A stretch of DNA of 63,332 nt from Pilaira anomala (Eukaryota > Mucoromycota > Mucoromycetes > Mucorales > Mucoraceae), in assembly GCA_025716855.1 (NCBI GenBank), contig JAIXMQ010000104.1:1-63332 (forward strand), written 5' to 3'. Positions 50,594 to 62,287 of the stretch are shown here, one piece after another. A program made the translations under genes and the position numbers. The stretch's first letter is position 1. Every line of letters begins with the position of its first letter. The notes under the pieces were generated by a model. It saw only the letters and a program-made list of their open reading frames with translations, was not told the DNA's origin and ran no database searches.

Positions 50594-51808
50594 ATGAATC
50601 AACAAAATCGACAATCACTTAAACCTAAAGACGCTTCAGAAGCTTCTAATACAAAACTTTTTACCAATCTCATTCCAAAAACATTAAAAGAATTAGCAGA
50701 AATACAATCAAGAGGACGTCAAATGGGTTTAAAAAAAATTCAAAGATACGATCCCTACGCTGTACCGACCCCAAAATCAATGACTGAGGAAGAAAAAAAA
50801 GAAGAAGCACGTCAAAGAAAAAAGGATATAAAAGATAATAAGCAACTTATTCATTACTCTGATTATTATTACGGTAAAGTAAAGCGTTATATTTAAAAAA
50901 AACGTTGTTTCACTAACAATATTTTGAATGCAGACGATACGTACGAATACAGGTAATAATAATAATAATAATAATAATAAAGGAAAATTCTAGATTTTAA
51001 CTGTAAATAAAGACATGTTCTCATACCAGAAGGATTAAGAAGATGGTTGCCCCGCCGTAGACTTTTGTCAGAAGCAGAATGTCTAGATCTTGGTATAACG
51101 CAATCGACAGGTTGGATGCATTATATGGTGTATGGTATGTGCGTTTTAAAAATGATACATTTGTGTGGCTAAATATGTTTGTCTTTAGCGCCTGAACCTT
51201 ATATCATGTTATTTAGAAGAGAAAAGTTTTTCTTGAAAAAGGTAAATGCATACATGTTTATATATGTAAATTTAAGCAACATGTACGAATTTTTGATAAT
51301 TATGTTTTAACAGCATGGATTGGAGCATGTCCGTGTAAGAGAAGAAATAGCAGGAACGGAACAGGCACAACCAACACAGGCACAACCAACACAGGCACAA
51401 CCAACACAGACACAACCAACACAGACACAACCAACACAGACACAACCAACACAGACACAACCAACACAGGCACAGCCAACACAGGCACAACCAACACAGG
51501 AACAACCAGCAAAGATACAACCAACAAAGTTACAACTAACAAAGTTACAACCAACTAATGTACAAACAAGACAAGTACAGCAAAGACAACCAACACAGAT
51601 AAAAACAACACAACTAAAAACAACACAAGTAAAGACAATACAAGTACAAACAACACAAGCAGCATTAACGCTAGAAAACCCATTTCTATCAGAGCAAGAA
51701 CAACCTTTAGCAGACCCAGCTCCTGTTGCATCTGAGATAGCGCCGCCAATCAGACATAGTCTGCGTTTAACTAGATCATCAGCAACAATCGATAGAATAA
51801 TAAAATAA
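50594..51808 (+). CDS. cks1: Cks1/Suc1 cyclin-dependent kinase regulatory subunit with TQ-rich tail, 5 exons, 322 aa
   Basis: Cks proteins bind Cdk1 and help it recognise phosphorylated substrates. Exons: 50594-50873, 50934-50952 (19 nt), 51013-51134, 51189-51241, 51314-51808. After an 85-residue charged N-terminal extension comes the Cks core (about residues 86-165): IHYSDYYYDDTYEYRHV, LLSEAECLDLGITQS, GWMHYMVYAPEP (the HxPEP hinge becomes YAPEP) and YIMLFRREK. The phosphate-binding Arg and Trp positions are kept. The remaining 150 residues are a low-complexity Gln/Pro/Thr tail encoded by a 15-bp minisatellite and containing many TQ dipeptides. Typical Cks proteins are about 80-150 aa (yeast Cks1 also has a Gln-rich tail), so both extensions are large. 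The microexon is required to keep the DDTYEYR core motif. Confidence 0.93.
50953..50982. repeat. (TAA)n microsatellite in Cks intron 2
   Basis: A run of TAA/AAT triplets beginning right at the donor site (GTAATAATAA) of the intron after the 19-nt microexon. Confidence 0.8.
51361..51555 (+). repeat. Coding 15-bp minisatellite in the Cks tail
   Basis: Thirteen successive 15-bp units start at 51361; the first ten are nearly identical (consensus ACAGGCACAACCAAC) and the last three are diverged. Each unit encodes a five-residue Gln/Pro/Thr repeat (QAQPT or QTQPT phase), so unit gain or loss keeps the frame. Long open frames also appear on the complementary strand here, as expected for a stop-free repeat. 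Confidence 0.92.
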
Positions 51809-52701
51809 ACAGATAAATAAGGGGAAGAAAAATTACAGTACTCGTAGCACCAAGTCACATAAGTTTTCACAATAATTGCATGAAGGAAATGCGTAAATAA
51901 ACAAACTTTAAAAAAAAATGCGAAGATAAAAGTTTTCTTTAGCAAAGACCGGCCAAAATAAATTTTCTTCACTTTGCTGTTTAAGATATCATATGTTTAT
52001 GTAGTAGTTGTTTAGGAAGTATATATATATATATATATATATTTACATATGAATTATTTATCTTCAATGCTAGCTATTACCCAAATATTTATTATCTATA
52101 AGAAATTTTCAGCTAATATCAATAGAGAAAGAATCCTTTTAGCTTTAACTCTCCAGTATGTGTTTATAAGTGAGAATACTGAATGAGTATATCAAGCTAA
52201 AAACGAGATTATTCAAAAACATAATTTTAAATTGTGTATATAGCATATAGAACTCAACGCAATCAACGAATTTTTTTAGATACGATTGAAAAAAAAAAAT
52301 AAGGTCGGCACCAGATATAAAAGGAAATTTTGTCGATGACATTTGATGGTTCTCTTTAATATTTTACTTTTCTAGGCATCATTGTTCTGTAGTATATTAA
52401 AAAATATTTGATTTAAAATAGTAAATGTTGATTAGTTGAATTGCATAAACTGGAATACAACAGCTTTTTATGCCATGCGTGTATGGAGATATGCTTATCC
52501 AAAAACAAAAGTTTATCGCCAATCTACGATGTGCGGAAGAGGAACTCGTTTTGGTAATAAAGTCACTTCTAAATAAATATAAAAAGGAAGCCAAGAAGAA
52601 TTAAAAACTTGGCGTAAACAATTTAATTTACTTTTGTGTGCGTAAATATATATATGTGTGCGTGTGAGTGTGTGTGTGTGTGTGTTTTATTATACATATT
52701 T
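51809..52701. other. Intergenic with (AT)n repeat
   Basis: 3' flanks of two convergent genes. Contains an (AT)n tract at about 52021-52041 and a (TG)n tract at about 52650-52685. No gene recognised. Confidence 0.45.
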
Positions 52702-53196
52702 TTAAACATTTTGAAAATGATAAACTAAACCGACTAGACTTGATAGTAATAAGACTCTAAATAATCTCCATAAATATTCAGCTATAATTGTTATCGTAGG
52801 TTCTGGAGATAAATTTGATTCGATCTGTGGATTCAATTGTTCATCAAATTCGACCTCTGGTTCCTTTAATGAATTGATACTATCTGTTGAGTCAATTCGT
52901 GTCATGGAAGGTGACGAATTTAATCTTATTCTTTCTTCTTCATGATGTTCAGCTATCTTTTCAATCACGTCTTGACTACGTAACTGTTCTGATATCACTT
53001 CGGCCACCAGCGGTGCTCCTGTTTTGGCAATCAATGCTTCCATGACTTCGTGAATTACACCTTTTCTATCTTCTTCAATATCTGCTTCTTCCAAAGCTGC
53101 TTGTGCTAAATCAATAAACCGATCTTTATGTGGTTGTATTGAGTCATCTTGTTTTTTTGCATGTTTACGATTACGTTGTTTAGATGAGTTGACCAT
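52702..53196 (-). CDS. Predicted tail-anchored protein, 164 aa
   Basis: Single exon starting at the ATG of MVNSSKQRNRKHAKK, a basic N-terminus. Residues about 22-90 are helical and acidic (LAQAALEEADIEEDRKG, EVMEALIAKTGAPLVAEVISEQL), followed by a Ser/Asp-rich stretch (STDSINSL). The only hydrophobic helix is at the extreme C-terminus (about 143-160, LWRLFRVLLLSSLVGLVYHF) with just a few residues after it, the hallmark of tail-anchored proteins inserted post-translationally into ER, mitochondrial or peroxisomal membranes. No family recognised. Confidence 0.6.
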   Translation of the reverse strand: MVNSSKQRNRKHAKKQDDSIQPHKDRFIDLAQAALEEADIEEDRKGVIHEVMEALIAKTGAPLVAEVISEQLRSQDVIEKIAEHHEEERIRLNSSPSMTRIDSTDSINSLKEPEVEFDEQLNPQIESNLSPEPTITIIAEYLWRLFRVLLLSSLVGLVYHFQNV

Positions 53197-54045
53197 ATAC
53201 AGTGAAAAATTGAGGGGCGGAAAATAAAATACCAAAGGAAGATAGTTTTTTTAAATTGTTAAAAAGGCAGGCTTTTTTTCATTTTCAAAGGGCGGCATTT
53301 TACGTTTTATAAACCAAATAAAGAAAAGCTTTAGAGTGTCATTATTGTTCATCTTTTTTGTTAAATTATTAAAATTATTTAACAAAAAAGAGCACATCAA
53401 AACAACCAAACAGAAAATAAAACTACGAAAGAGCATAAAAGCGACGGTAGAAGCACAGGGAAATAGCAATGTCTAATAAAAATATACGCCGAAAAACTAG
53501 CGAAGGTCAAATCACAGATACTCATTATCTCACTTGAGGTGAATCGACACAATTTTTCTGCAATATTTATATATGCAGACTTCTTTTTAAATCTAAACGT
53601 TTGTGAACCTTTCTGCATCTAAGCTAGAAGGCTGTTCTTGCTCTTTTAAGAGAAGCATTATGATTAGTAAGGTAGAGGAAGATGTAATTATTTCTGTAGC
53701 TTTTTTCTTTAAAAAAAAAAGGGTGATATAGCTTCCTAATAGCGTAATTAAATTTTATTTGTGATCCAAAATTAGTAACATATTTTTATGTCCTATGTGC
53801 AATGATTAAAAACATTAAACACATGTAAGTACTTCTTATTTTAGGGTCCTTTTCGTGTTTAAATAAAATGTCAATTTATGGCCAGGAAGCTTGTGCTTAA
53901 TTTTCGCTATTCATCCCAGAGATCATTCTTGGTTTCTCTCCGCTAGTAAAAAAAAAAAAAAAAAAAAAAATAGGTAACAAATACCTTCTGCAATTTAAAC
54001 AGATATAATCGAAAACTGTGTCCACGCAGGGCCATATTTTCCGCA

Positions 54046-54085
54046 AAACATCTGCCTCTGTTTGATCAGTTAGAGGCAGATGTTT
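54046..54085. repeat. Perfect 14-bp inverted repeat (hairpin)
   Basis: Arms AAACATCTGCCTCT (54046-54059) and AGAGGCAGATGTTT (54072-54085) are exact reverse complements separated by a 12-base loop that includes TGATCA. The arms are GC-richer than the surroundings. Could be a short MITE remnant or a structured RNA element. Confidence 0.8.
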
Positions 54086-56603
54086 AAAAAGAAAAAGAGA
54101 GTTACACAATTGTTGAGGTTGTCTTGTACCTATTTTAAAGCTGGATCTCTTTTCGTATAGTACTTCAATATCGATTTAGTTGTGGAACTCGTCCGTGTAA
54201 TTTTGAGCTTTTTCGGATAAACCAGGCATCTCCTTCATTTGAAAGGTGTGTATCTCATGAAGTTCTTCTGGGGGTGAAGATAGTACTCTAACAATTATCA
54301 TCTGTACCCAAGATCAATGAATGTGCAGGACTGGAGAAAAAGAAATTAAAAATTGAGAATTTTTGTTAAGATGTATGTACACATATTGTTCGTAATCACA
54401 ATTTAATGCAAGCTCCATTATCTTTTTCTCAACTATCGTTGGGGCTGATAAAACCCACATGTTGTTTTGATCCAACATATCGAAGTACATTTTCAGTTTG
54501 CTTTTATTTTCAGGCGATAAAGGAAGCTATTTTTTGTATCATTACTATTGGAAGCGGAAGAACTTGTAAAGTCTTCGCTACTTGCGAAACTACTAATTTA
54601 AGATGCGGAAGAAGAGGGTTGAAGTACTGTTGATGTGAATGGATGTGCTGCTACGGTGGTTAAAAGTGCTATTGGAGCTTGTAGAGAAGAAATGTTGATC
54701 GTTCCACCCCGTAAGTCAGCAAGAATATGTATATTACTGAAGCTTATTTTTCCCAGTTAACTTTATTTTCTCTCAACTTGTACGGTTTTAAAGTTGAAAT
54801 AATTCTAGTTTTCCATTCCTCGAATTTATTATGGCTGATTGCAATAAATTCACAACATCAGACAAGTGAATCTCACCTTCGCCCAACGTTTCCCTCAGAG
54901 TATTGTACGCGTTTATAATAGTTAAAAAAAAAAGATAAGTATCTTGTTTTTGTAGTCTATTGGGAGGGGGAGGGGGGGGGGGATACCTGATTCCATGTCG
55001 TTTGAATGAGAAAATAAAAGAGGTTACAAACAGGACAAACCCCTCTTGTTGTGCAAAAGATCGTTGTTGCTGCTTTATATATCGCTAAATTCACTCCATT
55101 TCAATTAAAAAAATGGCTTGTAAAAATATGTGATTTTTACGAGCTTATGACGGAATATGCTCCGCATCCAATCTGCATAGAAAAAAAAAAGTGGGGGGGG
55201 GGAGGGATTTATTGAGATTTGTTAGGTAATGAATCACTTTTTTGTGACAAATTTTTACTGGGACTTATGATTATACACGCTTCAAAGTTGTTCATATCTT
55301 TATTATGGATAACATATGTAATTAAGCAAGAGATTAAGATGGTAATAGTCAAGAGTAAATAGCATATTTTATTTTGATTTGAAGAAAGAGAAGAAAGAAG
55401 AAAGAAAAAAATTAAAGAAAAGTAATTTATTTACTATGAAACTAAAAAAAAAAAAAAACTATTTGTGTGGCGTGTGAAGAAAATAAAGAAATCGGCAATA
55501 GCAACCAGGTGGTTTATGCAAACTCCAGTGGCAATTGACCTTTAATAAAACTAAGATAAATAGCTATTAACGCGTGAGTATAGAGCAAGTACCTAATGAT
55601 TTTAATATGTATTGTAGGATAAACATAATACATAGCATTCATTTTATTATTAATATTGTTATGATCAATTGGACAAAATCAACCAAATTATCAGATACCT
55701 GTTATAAAAGGCAGAGCTTTTTGTAAAAAAATAAACATCCTCTGTAAAAATCAGCGTCATATTTTGTATGTTTTTACATTTTTTGCACAAATCAGATAAT
55801 TGTATTACAGCAATCTTATACGAATGAGGTTAATAATATGCGCGACTTTTGCACTCTCTTGATATAAATAACCTAGCCATTTGCCGAAGGCTTGGGATGT
55901 CATTAGATGTAGAAGAAGATGATGATGAAGGGTAGCTATTGCCTTTAAAATCGACCAAAAAGGTTACATAATCAAATGAAAGACTCCGGGATGGAGGTAA
56001 AGGCTTGCTACGTCTTAAAAAAACAGTGAAGTACGTCGTACATGTATATGATCTTGCCAGTCGTAATTTATATTCTGTCTCTCAAACTATTATCGAAATA
56101 AATTGTATAAGTCCCTTCTATTGAAGCCAGAATTACTTATTTATAAGGCATTACGCCGCCTATTTAAATCAATTTACTTTCACGGCCTCATTTGCACTCC
56201 TAGTTGATCTATTCAATTAACTTAGTCGCCAGTTGATTGATATCGAAAAGGAATACTGAACAGATAGAAGATTTAAAAGCCCGGGAATCAAGAAGAATAT
56301 TCTTGATGACATGTTCCATTGTCTTTCTGAAAATATCTTGGTTTAATTTTTCGAACGAGCACAAGTGCTATCCTGTACCTTTTTTTTGGGGAGGGGAGAA
56401 TAAATTGTTCGGATACAGTAAAAAGTCGAAACATCTAAATGTAAAACACATAGGTATTCTCTTTTTTTGAATTGTCCCATGATTCATGGCCCATAAGTTA
56501 AAAAATAGCTTTAAATTCATGAATAATATGGGAGAATGGAGCCTTCTTGTTTATTTCATGCTTGATATAAACCTTCAAACGATATATCTCATCATTTTAA
56601 AAA

Positions 56604-56775
56604 TATAACAAGTATATAACAAGTATATAACAAGTATATAACAAGTATATAACAAGTATATAACAAGTATATAACAAGTATATAACAAGTATATAACAAG
56701 TATATAACAAGTATATAACAAGTATATAACAAGTATATAACAAGTATATAACAAGTATATAACAAGTATATAACA
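56604..56775. repeat. 11-bp satellite (TATAACAAGTA), about 15.6 copies
   Basis: A perfect tandem array of an 11-base unit over 172 bases, with no visible sequence variation between copies and no spacers. Located far from any gene. Homogeneity suggests recent slippage-driven expansion. Confidence 0.95.
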
Positions 56776-58530
56776 TTGTATATGTATTATTTATTACATT
56801 TCTTATAAGGAAGATACATTTGTCGTGGCTTATACATAAAAAAAGAAAAGGTAAATCGAATCTTGGGCTTTTTCCCTCTTGGAAAAAATCACAATGGGCT
56901 TTTTTGATCCACCTTTACGTAGTGCCTATTCAATTTTTATTATTAAAAAAAAAGTAAACCAACTGTGATCTAGGTATACCATTAAAAAATATAAGCTATC
57001 GAGACAGATATTTGAAGACCATTCAAATCCTTATCAAAGTATTGCTACACCATAAGATGACCTCTGAAAAATCCTTGAGTCATGAGTAGCTACATAACTG
57101 GCAATTAACCAAAAAATGTTTAACTTGGGTAATGCAATGAACGATATACAAGAGATACAAACAATCCGGAGAGAAAAACGATGGCTAGTCTTTGTTCGCA
57201 TAATAAACGCATTCTCTGATAATATCCACTCTCTTTATCAACTAGATATTCTATCCAAAAACAAAACTGACATTCACTCAAAATAGTTATCAAGTCGCTG
57301 CTGCTTCATTCGTATCTTGGTAGAGTTACAATTGTGCTACTTTTTTTTTACACAACCTCAAAAAAGACAACAACAAGCTTTAAAAAAGTAAATACTACGA
57401 AATGTATTGTGGGTTTATTGTTTTATGGTATGATAATTTAGTAGCATGTCGATATTTTATTGCTTATAATACATAGCAAATGACAATTTAAATTCAGTTT
57501 TTTTCCATAATTATGATGCAATGGAATAAATCCCAAGTTTCTAGATGTTTCTGACAGTAAACCTTTTGGGAGATACTACATTAGAGCCTACAGAATTAGT
57601 TTTATACAATACACTTTATTTATTAACAGACACAACAGATACTATCTCACAGCCTATAAATAGCATGCAACTATATAACAAATGCATAATTATCGCTTAT
57701 CATAAATGTTTTTGGTTCATTTTAACTACATAGCAAAATTCGAAATAAAACCAAAATTAAAATAAACTTTTACCATTATTTATTAACAGAATTCATATTC
57801 GGTTTCAACAAATCAAAAATATACTCTTCTAAAGTAAAACAAACTTTTTTTTTTGACATTTGTTTATGCATTTGGTACTGATTACGAATGAGGAAAACCG
57901 TGTTACATCAACAAATTTCATTACAATAGCAATTCGGCCACTGAACGGAGCAGCTTATTATTTATATCGATCTCATCTAGATAGATATGAATTGAATCAG
58001 TTACATATGTACATAAAAACAGCCTATTAAACGAATTAATAACAACAATTATTTATATTTGTAATAATTTATAGTAACTGATGGCGGTCATGCATTCTAT
58101 CTACATGTGCAGAAACTATTATCTAATCTATTTTTTTGAAGACAATACATTATTACAAAATCGACTGGTTTATTAACCCTCTAGTTGTTAAAACTAAAGA
58201 AACAATATATCTGCGCGCATTTTAGTCGAATTTGCTTAGTTAAAGCTTATATACACAGCTTTGAATTAATACGCCAACAACGCAGACAAATAGCTCTTCC
58301 TCCACCTTTATGGCTTATAGAGCAATGTGATGGTTAATAAGAGTAGTTTAGGCGAGCCGACTGATAGCTATCTATAGTATACTAACTAATCGGAATGACC
58401 CTTTTCTATTGTACTTAAACAAGCAAAAAGATGAATTTTGTTCGGTACTTCAAAAACCTTTTTTGCTTGTTTGTAACATAAAAAAAAAAAAAAAAAAAAA
58501 AGTTTTTTTTAACACTGTTTTTTAAACATA

Positions 58531-59915
58531 ATGACCGAGTTCAAACAAGATCAAGCCGAATCAATGTCTATTACTGAAGCTAGCTTAGGATCAGTAACTG
58601 AATCGAGTACGTTAGAAAATAAAGGATCCAATATGGATCCTACAATTGAAAGAAGTATGTCAGAGAGTGTAGATCAAGCCAATGAGGCCAACATAGATCC
58701 AGAGATTGAGTTTGAGGAAAAAACTAATATACCAGCACAGCCTGTACTAACAGCCGAGGAAATAAAGCAAGCCAAGTTGTGTCATATTTGTAAAGTTGCT
58801 GATTGGAGATATACCTGTCCACGCTGTCATACACATACCTGTTCTTTAACGTGTGTCAAACAGCATAAATTAGAAACTAGTTGTTCAGGTATTCGAGATA
58901 AGACATCGTATGTTCCATTACGTAATTATAATGAAAGTAATATGATGAGTGGTAAAGTATATAATAAAAAATAAAAAAAAAAAGAAATTAAGATGATACT
59001 AACATTTTTTTTTTTTTAAAAAAAAAAAGATTATACATATTTAGAAGATGTATCTAGACATTCGGATAACTTAACTAGAAGTAGATTGAATACAAGCAAA
59101 GAATTACAAGGAAGGGCAGCAGAGAATAAAACAAAAATGTTTGTTAAAGGAGCAAATCAATTGGGTATTCGATTCTCTTCATTACCTGCTGGTATGAGTC
59201 GACATAAATTAAATCAAAGCAATTACAGTAAAAAGTAAGTTTTTAAAAATATAGAGAAGCTAAACTAATGATTTTATAATAGCTTAAAGCAAATATTTTG
59301 GTCTATAGAAGTCAACTTTTGTCGTCAGGACAAAAAGGAAAGATATTTAGAACACTCGTAAGTTATATATAAAAAAAAAAAAATTACTTTGCAACTAAAA
59401 CAAAATAAATTAGGTTTCCAAGCGGTAAAGTATTTCATGCACTTTTTGAAAACATGCTTTTTTCAGAAACCCCATTTGGAAAAGGAAGCTACGGTATTAT
59501 ACGTCATCAGGTCAAAGACTTTGTGGAAGCCGGTATTGATCAATTTATGGTTGCTTTAAAAAAAGAAAAGGCACCACGAGGTCATTTTGTAAATGTTACG
59601 AATGTTTTGAATTTGGATTTTAAAGATATATTAAAAGGAGAGACAATTATAGAATATCCAATCTTTTATATTTGGTTAAAGAGTGATGCAATGCCAAAAG
59701 AAATAATAACACTAGAAGAAAAGAAGCAATTGATTGCTGTGATTGCGGAGACCGAAGAAAATAAAGAACCCGCTGCTTTATTAAAAGAAGAAGAAGAAGA
59801 AGAATTGAATGAACTACAACAAGATACCAAACAAGAAGATAAAGAAATATTAGAAGATACAGTATTAGAAGACATAGTAACAAATGATGATGATGCAATG
59901 TTGACGATAAAATAA
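58531..59915 (+). CDS. bcd1: Box C/D snoRNA protein 1 (BCD1/ZNHIT6), 4 exons, 400 aa
   Basis: Assembly factor for box C/D snoRNPs in the nucleus, working with R2TP/Rvb chaperones. Exons: 58531-58951, 59030-59234, 59283-59357, 59414-59915. After an acidic, disordered N-terminus, a HIT-type zinc finger occupies about residues 83-122 with CHIC, WRYTCPRC, THTCSLTCVKQH and a final Cys in SCSG followed by IRDKTSYVPL, the typical BCD1 continuation. The middle holds a helical part (EDVSRHSDNLTRSRLN) and the BCD1 alpha/beta domain (LKQIFWSIEVNF, GKVFHALFENML, YPIFYIWL). The C-terminus is a Glu/Asp-rich tail. Confidence 0.92.
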
Positions 59916-60093
59916 GAAGAAAACTTGTATATATATTTATATACAAACTCAATAAATTTTACATGGCTCTCCACCTGCCAATCGGCCTTAAATTAGCCTT
60001 TTTAATTTTTTCTTTTTAAGAATTTTTTTTTTCCTTTAAATATTTTTTCCATCTTTCTTTCTCTTTTTTCATCAATCATAGAAAACCTTCATC

Positions 60094-61232
60094 ATGATCA
60101 TTAACGAATACCGTGTTATTAATAACTGTACAGAAGCAGAATATCAAGTTGGTAAATATTCTTTTATAATATGTAATATCAAAGACAGCTTTTGACACGT
60201 TTCTCCCGAACTATAATAGCCCAATTATATGCTACAGCACAATCATCCAAACAACAAACCGGTAACGGTGAAGGTGTTGAAGTTTTGAAGAATGAACCTT
60301 ATGAAAAAGCTAATGAAAAGGGACAATACACTCAAAAGATTTATCGTTTAGCTTCTCGTGTTCCTGCTTGGGTTCGTACTGTTGCTCCCGCTGGTGCTCT
60401 CGATCTTTATGAAGAGGTATAGTATATAATATATACTATTTTTAGTAAATTTGTTACTAAAATAATTCAATCTATAAAGGCTTGGAACGCTTATCCCTAT
60501 TGTAAAACTGGTAAGTTCTATTTTAAAAATTAAAGGAGTTTTTTATTTTTTTTACATGTATATAATTTGTTGGGGGAGATGTAATAAAAAAAAAAGGGGA
60601 CGGCTCCTTTATACTCGGAAATTGAAAAACTTGCCTAGATACTCATACAACCTTTTTTTTTTTTTTTTTTTCTGTAGTCTTAAAGAATGGTTACATGAAG
60701 GATGCTTTCTCTATTGTATATGAAACTCTTCATGTCGATGGTTCTCGTGGTGAATTAGAAAATGCACTTAATATTTCTAAAGAGGATCTTAAAAAGAGAA
60801 ATGTGATTATCATTGATATTGCCAATGATAAAGTTGATGCTAAGGATTACAAAGCTGATGAAGATCCCAAGACTTATCACTCTGAAAAGACTGGTCGTGG
60901 GCCTTTAACTGATCCTAACTGGCAAAAGACTTGTGAGCCTGTCATGACTTGTTATAAGTTAGTTTATATCGAATTCAAATGGTTTGGTATTCAAAGCAAA
61001 ACTGAATCCTTTATTGCAAAGACAATTCACAATTTATTTACTACGTTCCACAGGTAATGTAATTCTAATTGACATGTTACACACACACACGTATACTTAT
61101 TTATTTCTGCTTTTTAGACAACTTTTCTGTTGGACTGATAGATGGTATGGTTTGACTATTGAAGATATTAGAGCTATTGAAGAACAAACAAAGAAGGATT
61201 TAGATGCAAAGAGAGATCTCGCTGAGAACTAG
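60094..61232 (+). CDS. Class I phosphatidylinositol transfer protein (START-like PITP), 5 exons, 258 aa
   Basis: Moves phosphatidylinositol and phosphatidylcholine between membranes to supply PI kinases. Exons: 60094-60151, 60220-60416, 60480-60510 (31 nt), 60678-61053, 61118-61232. Follows mammalian PITP alpha/beta closely: MIINEYRVI start, [23 protein letters not shown] (split by charge), [56 protein letters not shown], and the C-terminal [10 protein letters not shown] with the membrane-docking WW-like loop. Human PITP alpha is 270 aa. This class differs from the Sec14-type PITPs that dominate in yeasts. Its stop lies only 61 bp from the convergent GatC stop. Confidence 0.96.
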
Positions 61233-61293
61233 ACTTTTTTATATATAATTAAATAAAAAAAAACAACAGCATTTTATGTGTATGTACATATGT

Positions 61294-61781
61294 TTAATCA
61301 GATGATGGCATAGTGCCTCGAACAACATAGAAATTTCCACTCTTTTCTTTTGCGTACTTTAATAATTCTCTACCACGAACTTCATTTGTACTTTCTATTT
61401 TTTCATCACTACGAAGAATTTGTCCTACATCTTCTTTCCAAATATGTGTCAGAGGCTTTTCTTCTTTAAAATCATGTAATTTAATATGTTCCGTAAATTG
61501 TGTCAGTTGATCGATTTCTGATTTTAATTTATTCGCTTCTTCTTGTTTAGATACACTGAGACGTGATAATACTAATAAATGCTTAAACTGTTTATCTGAA
61601 ATTGGTTCTCCCATGGGCTCTAATAAGGATTGAACTGACCAAGTTGGTTTTAAAGGTAAACAGTGTCCATCAATCTCAACTAAAATACAATTCATTCCGT
61701 GTTTATTAATTGAGCACGCTTATACATCCAATACTTACCTTTTGTCGTAAAAGCACGTTTTATAAAGCGATTGGCAAACAT
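61294..61781 (-). CDS. gatC: Mitochondrial glutamyl-tRNA(Gln) amidotransferase subunit C (GatC), 2 exons, 142 aa
   Basis: Small subunit of the mitochondrial GatCAB complex that converts Glu-tRNA(Gln) to Gln-tRNA(Gln). Exons (minus): 61781-61739 and 61679-61294. The first exon encodes MFANRFIKRAFTTK, a short basic amphipathic presequence suited to mitochondrial import. The body has the GatC pattern FKHLLVLSRLSVSKQE, a helical IDQLTQFTEHIKLHD, and PLTHIWKEDVGQILRSDE, followed by a YVVRG-type C-terminus. The intron length (59 bp) is typical here. Confidence 0.85.
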
Positions 61782-62002
61782 GGTTTATTTATTTATTTTC
61801 CTATTTTTTATTTTATTTTTCTATTTTTTAAACAGGGAAGAGAGAAAAGAAAAAACAAGCTGACCTGGAAAATTATACACCTGCTTCAGAAAAAGTTGTT
61901 GGGTTTTGTACAGTGCTTCCACTCTAAAATGAAAAACTTTTTGAACTCAGAGGCACAATTTTTGAAAATAGTTTGGTAAAGTCACAATATTAAAAGGGAA
62001 TC
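61782..62002. other. Short intergenic region between GatC and the retrotransposon
   Basis: Contains the GatC promoter side. The last five bases before the LTR (GAATC, 61998-62002) are one copy of the presumed target-site duplication; the other lies outside the window. Confidence 0.4.
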
Positions 62003-62275
62003 TGTAATATTTTAGATTTCAGCTGACTTATAATAACTAAAGTTATAGAGACAGTAATTAGGTTCTGAATAAGATACATTTTTATTGATAAAGATATGGG
62101 GGATATTTATATGTTTTGTATATTGCAAGTTATAACTAAAGTGGTTTAATGTATATGCTAAATAATAAGAAAGTCTTGGCTTGACACTTTACAGTATATG
62201 TTAATAAAAGTGTACAGGTTACTATAAAGATATTCTTGAGATATGATTGGTAATGCGGAATTTACAATCATTACA
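62003..62275 (-). repeat. 3' LTR, 273 bp, TGTAAT...ATTACA ends
   Basis: On either strand the segment starts TGTAAT and ends ATTACA, a perfect 6-bp terminal inverted repeat with the canonical TG...CA. It begins immediately after the polypurine tract, which fixes its inner border. The outer border is inferred from the terminal repeat alone, because the 5' LTR copy is outside the window. Confidence 0.7.
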
Positions 62276-62287
62276 TTATTCCCTCTT

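Larger units (their letters stand above)
53197..58530. other. Gene-poor AT-rich region
   Basis: More than 5 kb without a supported gene. Open frames (53251-53618, 54406-54633, 54727-54918, 56237-56470, 57545-57733) are short and show no family features. It holds the hairpin at 54046-54085, the 11-bp satellite at 56604-56775, G runs near 54962-54981 and 55192-55203, and a poly(A)/poly(T) block just before the BCD1 gene. Confidence 0.5.

Noticed and set aside
51272..51972. Minus-strand frames with CWLCLCWLCL-type or VLVVPVLVV-type repeats
   Set aside because: Antisense of the Cks minisatellite; repeats of 15 bp are stop-free in several frames.
53251..53618. Two minus-strand hydrophobic open frames
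   Set aside because: No start context, no domain, and composition typical of AT-rich noncoding DNA.
56604..56775. CRISPR-like array
   Set aside because: Direct 11-bp repeats without spacers in a fungal genome; it is a simple satellite.
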